64,000 bases of DNA from Pseudomonas putida (GCF_028682455.1 NZ_JANHLD010000002.1:1350813-1414812), one strand, 5' to 3'; positions 35,753 through 44,460 are shown, counted from the first letter of the stretch. Translations and numbers: made by a program. The notes: generated by a model from the sequence alone, not told the origin.

Positions 35753-37318
35753 TCAGGCAAGCATCCAATGCTGCGGGAGTAATTGCGTGATTTCGCTCGC
35801 CCGCTGTGTCGGAAGCCGCATCAGTACATCCTTGAGATAGGCATACGGATCGTGCCCATTCATACGCGCCGACTGGATCAGGCTCATGATTGCCGCCGCC
35901 CTTTTTCCACTGCGCAGCGACCCGGCAAATAACCAGTTCGAGCGCCCAAGCGCCCACGGCCGGATCAAATTCTCGATCTGGTTATTGTCGATGGGCACAG
36001 CACCATCTTCCAGGTAGCGCGTCAGCGCTACCCAGCGTTTAAGGCTGTAATCCAGGGCCTTGGCCGTGGCCGAACCCTCGGGCACAAGTTCGCGTTGGGC
36101 CAACATCCACTCATGCAGTTTTTCAGCGATGGGCACCGCTGTTTCCTGACGTAATCGCCAGCGGGCTTCGTCGCTCATTTCCTTGGCGTGTCGCTCGACT
36201 TCATACAACCCGCCAATCGAGTGAAGCGCCTGCTCCGCCAACTGGCTTTTATTGGCTGCATGCAGGTCGAAGAATTTGCGGCGTGCATGGGCCATGCAGC
36301 CGATTTCGGTGATGCCCAGCTCGAAGCTGGCCTTGTAGCCGGCGAAGTCATCGCAGACCAGCTTACCGTTCCACGTGCCCAGGAAGTTACGCGCATGTTC
36401 GCCGGCACGGCTGGGGCTGAAGTCGTAGACCACGGCCTTTAGGGCCGAGAAAGGCGTGGTGCTATAGGCCCACACGTAAGCGCGGTGGGTTTTCTTTTCG
36501 CCTGGTGCGAGCATCTGAACCGGGGTCTCATCGGCGTGGATCACGCCCTGGGCCAACACATGCTCACGCAGCGCATCGACCAGAGGCTGGAGCTGCACAC
36601 CGGTCTGTCCGATCCATTGCGCCAGTGTCGAACGGGCGATGGGCAGTCCGGCCCGACCAAAAATCTTCTCCTGCCGGTACAGCGGTAAATGGTCGGCGAA
36701 CTTCGCCACCATCACGTGGGCCAACAGGCCTGCGGTCGGGATGCCCTTGTCGATCACTTGGGCCGGTACAGGCGCCTGGATCAGTGTTTCACACTGACGA
36801 CACGTCCATTTTCCACGCACATGCCGCTCAACTGTGAACACGCCCGGAGTGTAATCGAGCTTCTCGCTGACGTCTTCGCCGATTCGCTGAAGCTGGCAGC
36901 CGCACACGCACTGAGTATTCTCTGGTTCGTGACGGATCACGGTTCGCGGAAACTGCGGCGGCAGTGGTGCACGCTTGGGCTTATGACGTGGCTCGGCCGG
37001 TGCGGCCGGCGGATTGGCTGCCTTCAGCTCGGCTTCGATAGCTGCGATATCGGTATCGAGCAGATCATCAAGCAGACTGCCTTGGTCGGGGCTCAGTTGC
37101 TCGCTGCGCTTGGCGAACTTGTGTCGCTTGAGGATGGCGATTTCATGAGCCAGTTGCTCGTTGACCGTTTCGAGGCGTTGGATTTTCTGGCTCATGGAGT
37201 CGACCTGGGACAGCAACTGCATAGCCTGTTCGGCCAAGCCGCGCAGCTGTTCCGGTGTCATCTGGTCGAGATTGGGCGAGGAAGTCATGCCGCTGATTGT
37301 GTCAGAGTAGGTCGTCAA
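35753..37318 (-). CDS. tnpC: IS66 family transposase (TnpC)
   Basis: 521 aa, full length for IS66 transposases. The N-terminus is a coiled coil (QKIQRLETVNEQLAHEIAIL); next comes a zinc-finger-like CVCGC...CRQC region (residues about 138-177), then the DDE domain with VIHADETPVQ (first Asp), VCDDFAGYK (second Asp), and the IS66-type C-terminus IDNNQIENLIRPWALGRSNW that includes the catalytic Glu. It catalyses element transposition. No stop or frameshift is visible, so it is probably active. Confidence 0.92.
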   Translation of the reverse strand: MTTYSDTISGMTSSPNLDQMTPEQLRGLAEQAMQLLSQVDSMSQKIQRLETVNEQLAHEIAILKRHKFAKRSEQLSPDQGSLLDDLLDTDIAAIEAELKAANPPAAPAEPRHKPKRAPLPPQFPRTVIRHEPENTQCVCGCQLQRIGEDVSEKLDYTPGVFTVERHVRGKWTCRQCETLIQAPVPAQVIDKGIPTAGLLAHVMVAKFADHLPLYRQEKIFGRAGLPIARSTLAQWIGQTGVQLQPLVDALREHVLAQGVIHADETPVQMLAPGEKKTHRAYVWAYSTTPFSALKAVVYDFSPSRAGEHARNFLGTWNGKLVCDDFAGYKASFELGITEIGCMAHARRKFFDLHAANKSQLAEQALHSIGGLYEVERHAKEMSDEARWRLRQETAVPIAEKLHEWMLAQRELVPEGSATAKALDYSLKRWVALTRYLEDGAVPIDNNQIENLIRPWALGRSNWLFAGSLRSGKRAAAIMSLIQSARMNGHDPYAYLKDVLMRLPTQRASEITQLLPQHWMLA

Positions 37319-37349
37319 CAGCGATAAACCGATGGGCTAATGGCAGGGG

Positions 37350-37685
37350 CTAAAGCACTGTGATCGCGCTGCCTGCGCCGACCCGCTGCCACGGCAAACC
37401 CAGTACCAAGGCTTGAAGTTGCTCGTTATCGAGTTCGACTTCCGATCCGTGACGGATGCCGGGCCAATGAAACTTGCCTTGGTTCAATCGTCGCGCTGCC
37501 AGCCAAATGCCCACACCGTCATGCACCAAGACTTTCATTCGGTTGGCACGGCGATTAGCGAAGAGGTATGCGCAGTGCGGCTTCGCCACACCGAACACCG
37601 CGATCACCCTGGCCAGCGCGGTCTCGGTACCGGCGCGCATGTCCATAGGCTCGGTGGCAAGCCAGATGGCATCGATCCGAATCAT
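37350..37685 (-). CDS. tnpB: IS66 family accessory protein TnpB
   Basis: 111 aa with the IS66 Orf2 pattern: the N-terminal IWLATEPMDMRAGTETALARV, then AYLFANRRANRMKVLVHDGVGIWLAARRLNQGKF. It is 31 bp upstream of tnpC, and its start overlaps the tnpA stop by 4 bp. TnpB is required for efficient IS66 transposition, although its biochemical role is unclear. Confidence 0.9.
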   Translation of the reverse strand: MIRIDAIWLATEPMDMRAGTETALARVIAVFGVAKPHCAYLFANRRANRMKVLVHDGVGIWLAARRLNQGKFHWPGIRHGSEVELDNEQLQALVLGLPWQRVGAGSAITVL

Positions 37686-38014
37686 TCCAACAGGTCTCGC
37701 AGAAAGGTGGCACAGGCGACAGCGCTTTCGGTCGGCCAGTTCACTTTGACGGTGCCACGCGGGTGCTGGATTTCAATGCAGATACTTGATGAAGCTGCCT
37801 GCGAATGTCCTCCGGCTAGCGGCAAGGGCACTGGAATGAAAGCAGGTTGCAGCGCCATGGTTTTGTTCGTGAGTACCCTAATCCATTTATGTACGAGGTT
37901 CGCGTTAAGGCTGTGCTTCTGCGCGACGCTGGCAATCGATGCGCCGGGCTGGGCGCACTCTTGGACAACTTGGGCCTTGAAGGATTTTGAATAGGAACGG
38001 CGTTGTGACTGCAT
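37682..38014 (-). CDS. tnpA: IS66 family accessory protein TnpA (HTH)
   Basis: 110 aa. The N-terminal helix-turn-helix (RRSYSKSFKAQVVQECAQPGASIASVAQKHSLNANLVHKWI) is typical of the IS66/IS3 accessory DNA-binding proteins. It is the first gene of the IS66 operon, close to the right inverted end, with a 4-bp overlap into tnpB. Confidence 0.9.
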   Translation of the reverse strand: MQSQRRSYSKSFKAQVVQECAQPGASIASVAQKHSLNANLVHKWIRVLTNKTMALQPAFIPVPLPLAGGHSQAASSSICIEIQHPRGTVKVNWPTESAVACATFLRDLLE

Positions 38015-38041
38015 GGAAAGACCCGCTTAAAAGGCTAGAAA

Positions 38042-38070
38042 TGGTGTCCACTTAAATTAGGTGGACACCA
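38042..38070. repeat. palindrome at IS66 right end
   Basis: TGGTGTCCAC (38042-38051) and GTGGACACCA (38061-38070) are a perfect 10-bp inverted repeat with a 9-bp AT-rich loop. It sits directly upstream of tnpA, and shorter GTCCAC versions mark the other IS66 ends in this region. Confidence 0.7.
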
Positions 38071-38113
38071 TCGCCTTTGGCGTCGGGGTCAGGAAGGTGA
38101 GTTGGCCGGACGG

Positions 38114-38455
38114 TTACAGGCATCGAGCCTTACCGCGATATGATTTGTCGTTCTGAACATGCATTCTCGCTTGGTTTTTCACAGACCACATTACGTTCGG
38201 ATCTAGGTCTCTGAGGATTGCCTCCAAAGCATCATCTTGGTCGGGCGTGCAACGCTTGGCATCAAACCAGATGACGTCAACGTCTGTTGAGACCGGAGAT
38301 GAATCGCGCCCGTGCAGATAATCCCAAACTGCGTTTCGGACGAAACCTGCTCCTATCCAGCAGTCTGGCAAGTGCAGGGAGCGCACTATTTCAAGCAACC
38401 GCCACCGAACGGGGTCATCTGAAATAATCGCTTGGATTGTCGAACTATTGTCCAC
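38114..38455 (-). pseudogene. nucleotidyltransferase family protein, truncated
   Basis: 113 residues match the N-terminal half of COG3575-type nucleotidyltransferases: WIGAGFVRNAVWDYLHGR, then STDVDVIWFD (the metal-binding D-x-D), then NVMWSVKNQARMH. The family is usually about 180-200 aa, so the C-terminus is missing, cut where the IS66 element lies. The start codon falls in the GTCCAC end of the second IS66 copy, so a few N-terminal residues may also be foreign. It is a fragment stranded between two IS66 elements. Confidence 0.65.
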
Positions 38456-39110
38456 TCAGAAATCACCTTGTTGAAGCTAGGCAGGAATCCACTGATGCGG
38501 CAGCAGTTGCCCGGTTTCACTGGCCCGCTGTGTCGGCAGCCGCATCAGCACATCTTTGAGATAGGCATACGGATCATGCCCATTCATGCGCGCCGACTGG
38601 ATCAAACTCATGATTGCCGCAGCCCGCTTACCGCTGCGCAGCGACCCGGCAAACAACCAGTTCGAGCGTCCGAGCGCCCATGGCGGTATCTGGTTCTCCA
38701 CCTGGTTGTTGTCGATGGGTACAGACCCATCGTCTAGGTAGCGCGTCAGCGCTACCCAGCGTTTGAGGCTGTAATCGAGGGCTTTGGCCGTTGCCGACCA
38801 TATCGCGTTGGGCCAGCATCCAGTCATGCAGTACTTTGATGATCGGTGCCGCCTTTTCCTGGCGTATTCGCAAGCGATCTTCGTCGCTTATGTCGCGCCC
38901 TTGGCGTTCAACCTCGTACAAACCGCCAATCGATTGCAGTGCCTGTTCGGCCAACTGACTTTTGTTCGCTACATGCAGGTCGAAAAACTTGCGGCGGGCG
39001 TGGGCCATACAGCCGATTTCGATGATGCCCTGCTAGAAGCTGGCTTTGTAACCTGCGAAGTCATCGCAGACCAGCTTGCCGCTCCACGAGCCCAGGAAGC
39101 TACGCGCATG
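38450..39110 (-). pseudogene. IS66 transposase remnant (second copy)
   Basis: Fragments of a TnpC closely related to the intact one: MAHARRKFFDLHVANKSQLAEQ in one frame, and IDNNQVENQIPPWALGRSNW through PTQRASE in another, separated by a small deletion near 38808. A stop codon lies near 39033, and nothing upstream of about 39110 matches. A TGTCCACTCAG end is visible at about 38450. The element is 5'-truncated and dead. Confidence 0.8.
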
Positions 39111-39245
39111 GCCCCGAGGTCTACAAACACCCCTTCGAATGTTCGGCGGGACGCCGCCTACCGCACTCCCCTGTTAGATTGCCTGCAAACCCTTTAAAAA
39201 TCAGGTCACCACTCAAATAGCAGGGGACTGATCGTGGACGTGGGG

Positions 39246-39294
39246 AATTATTTGAAATTATGGCTCAGTAATAATTATGTCCCAGCGATAATTT
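39246..39294 (+). repeat. 49-bp direct repeat, right copy
   Basis: Same orientation as 19219-19267, with a single C/T difference. The flanking sequences of the two copies differ, so the repeat unit itself is the conserved part. It sits about 135 bp from the truncation point of the IS66 remnant. It has the same two-dyad AATTAT/ATAATT architecture. Confidence 0.75.
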
Positions 39295-39523
39295 TGCTAA
39301 GCAGCAGTTAACGATTCGGCTGAACGCTGCGGCAACCGTGGCGGCAGGAAGCACACCAGGCTATCAGCAAACCGGAGTGTGTGATCTTGGAGGTAAGCGG
39401 CTTGCCTGTCATCGTATATCCGTTCTGTCAGAGCAGTGGTTAAACAGCAAGCCAACCAGCAACAAGCCATTGAGTACGCTCATGCTAGCCTCGGCACAGA
39501 CATCACTGTTCTGAGAATCCATC

Positions 39524-39841
39524 TTGAGCACAAACAGCTTACCCAACGATTTACACGCATTGATCAATGCACCAAAATTTTCGGAGGAGCCGGTAGGTCG
39601 TCGTCAATTGAAGCGGTGGCAGCTAATCGTTGAGGACATCTACAAAAGCACATCCATCGAAGCATTGCTCGAATCGAGGGGCAAAGCTGAAGGCTACATC
39701 CATGGCTTAGTAGATGCTGGACACCTATCGACGAGAGACACCGACCGGGACTATCTCATTTTGAGTATTGTTCAAAGGCGGCGTGAGTTTCTGCAGAAAT
39801 TGCTGAACGATTACGGCTACTGCACGAATCGTGTCTTTTGA
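39524..39841 (+). CDS. hypothetical protein (105 aa), possibly 5'-truncated
   Basis: The convincing part starts at about residue 22 (EPVGRRQLKRWQLIVEDIYKS) and continues as a helical, charged protein to residue 105. The TTG start at 39524 is weak, with no ribosome site. No known domain. Proximity to the repeat and the IS66 scar suggests the 5' end was lost. Confidence 0.4.
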   Translation: MSTNSLPNDLHALINAPKFSEEPVGRRQLKRWQLIVEDIYKSTSIEALLESRGKAEGYIHGLVDAGHLSTRDTDRDYLILSIVQRRREFLQKLLNDYGYCTNRVF

Positions 39842-39959
39842 ACACATCCAGTAGCTGCAGATCAAAGGAGATAGACAGCAGTAATGCTCTTCACCGCTTT
39901 AAAGCGTCGAATGCCCTAAGAGCGCTATCGCAATCGTTTTTTGAAGGCTGGTGGAGCTT

Positions 39960-40328
39960 TCATACCGTCAATTGCAAACGATCAGCGGTCTTGAGAAGCT
40001 TGAGAAAGCTAGCTCTGCCGAGTTCTCGCTTGAAGCTAGCTATGACGTAATTGCCGTCTTGGGTTTCGAGCAGCCAGAACCGGCCTTCCTTCCTCGCTAC
40101 CTGGATTTTACCTGTGCGGAGGATCGAACCATCCGCTTTGTGGTACACATCGTCACGCTCAGAGTGGTCGAAAGAAATCCCCAAGCATGTGTCTTCGGCG
40201 ATCAGTGCATCGCTGATGAAAGCTCTGATCGGCACCGTGTATTTGCGAAGGCTTGCTCGCACCAAGCGGCTCAGCTGAAAGTCGCTCACCTCCTTACTGT
40301 GAAACTCAACTGTAATTACTTCTGACAT
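39960..40328 (-). CDS. hypothetical protein (122 aa)
   Basis: The preferred start is the ATG at 40328 (MSEVITVEF), with GGAG about 12 nt upstream. The product is beta-rich with charged loops and contains GRFWLLETQDGNYVIASFKRELG near the C-terminus, resembling a small single-domain binding protein. No catalytic motif, signal or membrane segment. It forms a minus-strand pair with the next gene upstream. Confidence 0.5.
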   Translation of the reverse strand: MSEVITVEFHSKEVSDFQLSRLVRASLRKYTVPIRAFISDALIAEDTCLGISFDHSERDDVYHKADGSILRTGKIQVARKEGRFWLLETQDGNYVIASFKRELGRASFLKLLKTADRLQLTV

Positions 40329-40368
40329 CTGGCCGAAACTCCACAACGATTAAAAAACTGTTTTTGCA

Positions 40369-40692
40369 TCAGTGCAGTGCCTTTGAGCACCCACGAGCGC
40401 CATCACCTGCCCAGTCACAAACCACGTAAAGGCTATTAAATCCTTGAATCATTTGGGAGGTCATAATGATGGAAGTTCGAATCAGCTCACCATCATCAAA
40501 GCGTTTCTCTCGGTCACCGAAAACAACCCCTCTCAAAAAGCGCTCTCCTGGGCCATACTCGACGGAAGATAAGTAACCAGTAATCTCGAGACCCAATTCG
40601 GCCTGCATCGCTTTGGCAACGCTCGTGGGAATAGCGGACGGAGGTGTAACGACGGGCTTGTGTGTGGAGAGCGGTACGCTGCGTTTGACCAT
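40369..40692 (-). CDS. hypothetical protein (107 aa)
   Basis: ATG at 40692 with AGAGG upstream. The first 25 residues are a basic, proline/threonine-rich extension, followed by a helix-strand domain with LEITGYLSSVEYGPGERFLRG. No recognised family. It ends 40 bp before the next minus-strand gene, so the two may be co-transcribed. Confidence 0.5.
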   Translation of the reverse strand: MVKRSVPLSTHKPVVTPPSAIPTSVAKAMQAELGLEITGYLSSVEYGPGERFLRGVVFGDREKRFDDGELIRTSIIMTSQMIQGFNSLYVVCDWAGDGARGCSKALH

Positions 40693-40802
40693 TTGAAACC
40701 TCTTGTATTCGCCTAGCTCATATTCATTTTCGCAGTCGAGTACGTCGACGCCATCGGCCGCAAGTTGCGTGCGCAGAAGCCTGGACGCCTGGACTCATCT
40801 CA

Positions 40803-41531
40803 TCAGATTTCAACCACTAGATTCGGCAAGAACCCAGTACGCTCACCTGGATATCCTCGCGGATTCGAAAGGACTCGGCAGCCCGAGACGACTGTGTCGA
40901 CGGCATGGTGGGTGTGACCAAATACCCACATATCAGCTTGAGCCACCAAGTCGTGCCACTGATTGAAGTAAGCCGCGCCCAAGTGGCCTTCGTGACCATC
41001 ACCCGCGACATCCTGGATCGGGCAGTGATGAGTAACCACCACCGTATTGCCGTCGAATTCCTTCGCTAACTCAGTCGCCAAGAATTCACGAGTGGTAATG
41101 TTCCGTGCGATTAGATCGACAGGACGAAGCTTGCTATATCCCTCGCCGATGCGGATGCGCTTGAAGTCGTTCATCCACTCGGCACACACCCTCATCGCAG
41201 CCCTGTAGTCCCCGGTCGCGGTGAAATCTGTCCACGCTGTTGCTACCAAAAACCTTGTGTCGCCGATAATCAGGGTTTGGTTGTCCAGGACGTGCACATG
41301 CTCTGCCGCAGCTTCTCGCATCTTGACCAGAGTTTTATTGAGGTGCCCCTTGTAGAACTCATGATTCCCGCACGCATAGATCACTGGGCATTTGAACGTC
41401 TCGTTCGCCCACATGACTCCCCGGCCACGTACAGAGATGTCGCCGGCCAGTACGACCAGATCGGTATCTGCGACAGGAGGTTGAAAGTCGACGAACTCCA
41501 GATGTAAGTCGGAGTAGATCAATAGCTTCAT
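40803..41531 (-). CDS. calcineurin-like metallophosphoesterase
   Basis: 242 aa with the full two-metal motif set: YSDLHLE (DxH) at residues 6-12, VLAGDISVRG (GD) about 27-36, YACGNHEFY (GNHE) about 52-60, VVTHHCP about 165-171, and FGHTHHAVD (GHxH) about 203-211. It hydrolyses phosphoesters; the substrate (protein, nucleotide or nucleic acid) cannot be told from the sequence. There is no signal peptide, so it is cytoplasmic. Related proteins occur widely in phages and islands. Confidence 0.88.
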   Translation of the reverse strand: MKLLIYSDLHLEFVDFQPPVADTDLVVLAGDISVRGRGVMWANETFKCPVIYACGNHEFYKGHLNKTLVKMREAAAEHVHVLDNQTLIIGDTRFLVATAWTDFTATGDYRAAMRVCAEWMNDFKRIRIGEGYSKLRPVDLIARNITTREFLATELAKEFDGNTVVVTHHCPIQDVAGDGHEGHLGAAYFNQWHDLVAQADMWVFGHTHHAVDTVVSGCRVLSNPRGYPGERTGFLPNLVVEI

Positions 41532-41605
41532 CGGATCAGGTGTTCCATGTCGTGTACCGTGTCACCCCGTCGGCATCTCCAACGTAGTGGAGGCCTGGAT
41601 ACGAA

Positions 41606-41685
41606 GCGCTTACTTAAAGGCCTTACTAATCCGGTGAAAAGGAACTGCAGCGTCTACGTCGCCCAGTTCTCGGTCATTCGGCTTT
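41606..41685 (-). pseudogene. remnant of a duplicated membrane-protein gene 3' end
   Basis: About 80 bp align with the last 80 bp of the gene at 42009-42593 (about 70% identical by eye), and both end in codons for SKAFK plus stop. The reading frame is broken upstream. It is the leftover of a tandem paralogue. Confidence 0.6.
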
Positions 41686-41715
41686 AGCCGGCTTAGGGCT
41701 GAAGATTTGAATCAT

Positions 41716-41955
41716 TCATGGTTGAGTACCCCAGGCTTGACCGATTTCGTCTTCATCTGCGATTCCCTCATCATCTAGTCGGAGACGTTCAATTAACTCC
41801 GCACGAAGCTGCTCAAGGCTGACTTCACCATCTATATAGCGCTGCAACTGAGCCACGCGTTCAGCAGCAAGCTGTCCTCCATCAAGCGTCAGACAGGCGA
41901 TTTCAGCAGCAACAGCTTTACGACGGCGCTCACGCTCATCCTCGCTAATACTCAA
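41716..41955 (-). CDS. VbhA-like antitoxin domain protein
   Basis: A 79-residue acidic helical protein. The stretch RKAVAAEIACLTLDGGQL followed by LQRYIDGEVSLEQLRAEL matches the VbhA-type antitoxin pattern (hydrophobic helix, small-residue/Gly turn, second helix with GE). VbhA proteins inhibit Fic-domain AMP transferases. No Fic gene is adjacent; the upstream minus-strand gene is a membrane protein. It may be an orphan antitoxin. The domain match is short. Confidence 0.5.
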   Translation of the reverse strand: MSISEDERERRRKAVAAEIACLTLDGGQLAAERVAQLQRYIDGEVSLEQLRAELIERLRLDDEGIADEDEIGQAWGTQP

Positions 41956-42008
41956 GCCTCATATCTCCTTAGCCAACAGCTCCACCTGGGAGGTCTGGGT
42001 AAATGCGT

Positions 42009-42593
42009 TTACTTAAATGCTTTGCTGAAACGCTGAGAAAGCGTCGCAGCGTCAATCGCAGCCCAACTCTCGGGATCATTACTCAACCTGATCCAGTTGA
42101 GCGCCACCCCCACCATGACCAATCCAGCTAGAATCCCTTCCCAGAACGCCCAAACAAAGGTGGTTCGAACAAGGTAATCAGGGTCGACACTTCCGGTCAG
42201 TAGGTGGATCGGATAGGGCGAAAGGAAGCACCCGACAATGAACGCCAAGATCATCAAAGGCACTGAGTAGGCCATTAACATCACCGGCACCTTGATCTGG
42301 TACTGCCTCGCAGCTACCAGATTGCCGTTCGGGCCCTTCATGGCATAGATGGTGGCCTTGTTCTTCGTCTTGTCCTTATTCTTGGTGAAGGTGCCGAACA
42401 GGGTCACACGCTCTCCTGCCTCGAGTTCTTCGTAAATTTTTCCTGGTAGTAAAACCTCCGGCAGCACCTCCCCGTCGATGACGATCCGGGCAGTGACGGC
42501 CCCCGGCTCGGTGTCGGTGACGCGTGGTTTGTCGATCACTCCCGTGACCTGACGGCAATCAAACTTGATCAAAATTTGCTCCTGCAATTTCAA
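42009..42593 (-). CDS. membrane protein, OB-like N-terminus (194 aa)
   Basis: Residues about 1-85 are beta-rich (VTARIVIDGEVLPEVLLPG, GERVTLFGTFTKNKDKTKNKATIYA) and resemble a small OB-like or NfeD-like domain. Two membrane segments follow (about residues 103-125 and 140-165), then a polar C-terminal tail ending SKAFK. Its 3' end is duplicated as a remnant at 41606-41685. No specific function can be named. Confidence 0.6.
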   Translation of the reverse strand: MKLQEQILIKFDCRQVTGVIDKPRVTDTEPGAVTARIVIDGEVLPEVLLPGKIYEELEAGERVTLFGTFTKNKDKTKNKATIYAMKGPNGNLVAARQYQIKVPVMLMAYSVPLMILAFIVGCFLSPYPIHLLTGSVDPDYLVRTTFVWAFWEGILAGLVMVGVALNWIRLSNDPESWAAIDAATLSQRFSKAFK

Positions 42594-42650
42594 GAGCGCG
42601 CAGCCGACCCCGCCGCCTCGAAGGCAGCGTCTGTCGATGTGCCGAGTCAG

Positions 42651-43055
42651 CTATGCGCGGAAAGAAAAAACAGTACTAAGTGCGGCCTGCTTCCTTAACC
42701 CGTCGCCCAGCAATAGGTAGACGGTACTTTTAGTTTCAAACATGCACGGGTGGTCATGTGAGATTCCGAAATTGGTGCGCACCCAGTGGCCGGGCGGGAA
42801 TCGGTTTCGGCTGTCACGGACGACTTCATGTGCGTAGACGACCGTGGGCAAAATTTCCAGGGATGACTGCTTCTGCTGCTCGTCTTGGGTGAGCTGCAAG
42901 TCGGCGATGATCCATTGCTTCACGAGGCAAAAAGACTTTTCAGGAAAAGCTTGGTTGGCCAGGCTGATCAGTTCGCCTTGGGTGCCGTGCCAGCCAGGAG
43001 TTGCTTCCCCTCTCGCGTAAAGGAACTGAGTGACTTCTTCTAGAGTTGTGGCCAT
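42651..43055 (-). CDS. hypothetical protein, Pseudomonas island type (134 aa)
   Basis: The frame continues upstream to 43121, but the ATG at 43055 (MATTLEEVTQFL) is preferred. It contains GWHGTQGELISLANQAFPEKSFCLVKQWIIADL and later VVYAHEVVRDSRNRFPPGHWVRT, a combination I associate with small Pseudomonas proteins of unknown function (possibly DUF6957). Soluble, no motif for catalysis. It sits between two other minus-strand small genes. Confidence 0.55.
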   Translation of the reverse strand: MATTLEEVTQFLYARGEATPGWHGTQGELISLANQAFPEKSFCLVKQWIIADLQLTQDEQQKQSSLEILPTVVYAHEVVRDSRNRFPPGHWVRTNFGISHDHPCMFETKSTVYLLLGDGLRKQAALSTVFSFRA

Positions 43056-43077
43056 GAGACCTCTAGGATTCGACCCA

Positions 43078-43467
43078 TCATCTCGGTGCGCTCGTATAAA
43101 CATGGCCTGCGCTGGTAACAAACTCGTAGACCGGGTTCTCTACTGTCCCAGCCTGAACGCGAATCTCTGAAAGGAGCTCCATTGCGTAAGAACCTTGCTC
43201 GCTTTTTGCCGGCGATAGGATGAGGTGGATATTGCTCACGCTCAGGAAATTACCTTGCTCTGCAACGCGCATCATCTGGAGGGTGGCAACATCACTGACG
43301 ACATACGCCACCGGGCCTATCCCACCGTCCTCTATCCCCATCCCCTCAATCAAAAACGAGTATTTACACCGACTGATATCAACTGAACTCCAGAGCATCC
43401 GAACACCACCTGGAGTCTTAAACTGGCCCTGCAAATTGCTGCTATAGGTCACAAACACTGTGGTCAA
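43078..43467 (-). CDS. hypothetical protein (129 aa)
   Basis: A beta-rich protein: successive hydrophobic strands with Gly/Ser turns, including GMGIEDGGIGPVAYVVSD and SVSNIHLILSP. No signal peptide, no known domain. It is 22 bp upstream of the preceding gene on the same strand, making a probable two-gene unit, divergent from the XRE regulator. Confidence 0.5.
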   Translation of the reverse strand: MTTVFVTYSSNLQGQFKTPGGVRMLWSSVDISRCKYSFLIEGMGIEDGGIGPVAYVVSDVATLQMMRVAEQGNFLSVSNIHLILSPAKSEQGSYAMELLSEIRVQAGTVENPVYEFVTSAGHVYTSAPR

Positions 43468-43695
43468 ACCCTATTCCATCTCCAGCCCAGCCCTAGATCG
43501 GCCCAGCGCAATCAATCAACACTGCATGTGCTTCTAGCATGTCGGGAGGACACGCCGTTGAAGCGCACGCAATTCAAGGGTCAGCTCATCGCTCACCGAG
43601 ATGTCATCATAAGCAGATGACCCGCTAATAACAATACATGATATTTATTGGGTCGCCACAGCTGTGGCTCTATCCTTCCTTTTGGAAAGCTGATC

Positions 43696-44160
43696 GTGAA
43701 GGAAGAGCTAGCTATCACTCTGCGCGCATTACGGCGAATGAAAGGGATGGGTTACGAATCCCTTGCTGGGGCTATTAGCCAGAGCAACCTAAGCTTGCTG
43801 GAACAAGGGAAAATTCAGGCGACGCTGCCAACCCTTCTCAAAATTGCCGACACCCTCAATGTCAGCCTCCTAACCATCATGGCATTGTGTTTGGCTATCC
43901 GTGACCAAAAGACTCCCGAGCGTGAACTCCAAGATGCGCAAGCTGAGCTACAGAGATTCATGGAGTCAGGCGGACTGACAATCATCGAGGCTCAGACTCA
44001 AGATGGCGTTCTAAAGAAGCGCGGAAGGGGCATACGAGCAAACGCTGAGAGGGTCAGCGCGGTGATTGACCTCAAGCGTCAAGGCATGACTCAAGCAGAA
44101 ACTGCACGCGTCCTAGGGTTGCCAAAATCTACGGTTCAGCGGTACTGGCAAGAGTTGTGA
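43696..44160 (+). CDS. XRE-family regulator with second HTH
   Basis: Translation most likely starts at GTG 43696 (MKEELAITLRALR; GGAA upstream), giving 154 aa. Residues about 5-65 are an XRE helix-turn-helix (YESLAGAISQSNLSLLEQGKIQATLPTLLKIADTLNVSL). A linker follows, and residues about 115-152 form a second HTH of resolvase/Hin type (RQGMTQAETARVLGLPKSTVQRYW). The two-HTH layout suits an island or phage regulator. It is divergent from the small genes at 43467 and below and may control them. Confidence 0.8.
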   Translation: MKEELAITLRALRRMKGMGYESLAGAISQSNLSLLEQGKIQATLPTLLKIADTLNVSLLTIMALCLAIRDQKTPERELQDAQAELQRFMESGGLTIIEAQTQDGVLKKRGRGIRANAERVSAVIDLKRQGMTQAETARVLGLPKSTVQRYWQEL

Positions 44161-44460
44161 ACTTCAACTCAAGACCTCTCGGCTGCCACCTCTAGCCCTC
44201 TAACGCGGCAGACTTGTGGGGGCTAACTGAACTTCCAGGGGGGAATGGATGCCCTTAAGCTCTCCCAACATCCGTTCCTGGAGGACTTGTGGTGGCCCGG
44301 AGACACACAGCTCAGTGACGTTTTTCAAGCATGCAGTTGGTTTTCTTTCAACAACAAGCGTGCAGTAGCTCGCAGTAGACTGCATTTCATGAAATGCATG
44401 CTTAAGCCAAATGCGCCAATCGCCTCCGCCATCCGCATAAATCCTCATTTCACAAGCACA
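44161..44460. other. no supported gene
   Basis: About 300 bp between the XRE gene and the tRNA terminator. Contains GCATGCAGTTGG at 44329, a partial echo of the tandem repeat before gmtY, probably by chance. Confidence 0.3.

Larger units (their letters stand above)
35725..38071 (-). mobile_element. IS66-family insertion sequence, complete gene set
   Basis: Contains tnpA, tnpB and tnpC in the usual IS66 order on the minus strand. The right boundary is suggested by the palindrome at 38042-38070 containing GTGTCCACTTA. The left boundary is marked by AGTCCACTTAG near 35735, similar to the start of the right end. Exact ends and target duplication were not resolved. A second related, broken copy lies at 38450-39110, with a truncated host gene between them. 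Confidence 0.7.

Noticed and set aside
44329..44340. GCATGCAGTTGG near the XRE gene resembling the repeat before gmtY
   Set aside because: Only one unit of 12 bp; such a short match is expected by chance in 64 kb and has no repeated structure.
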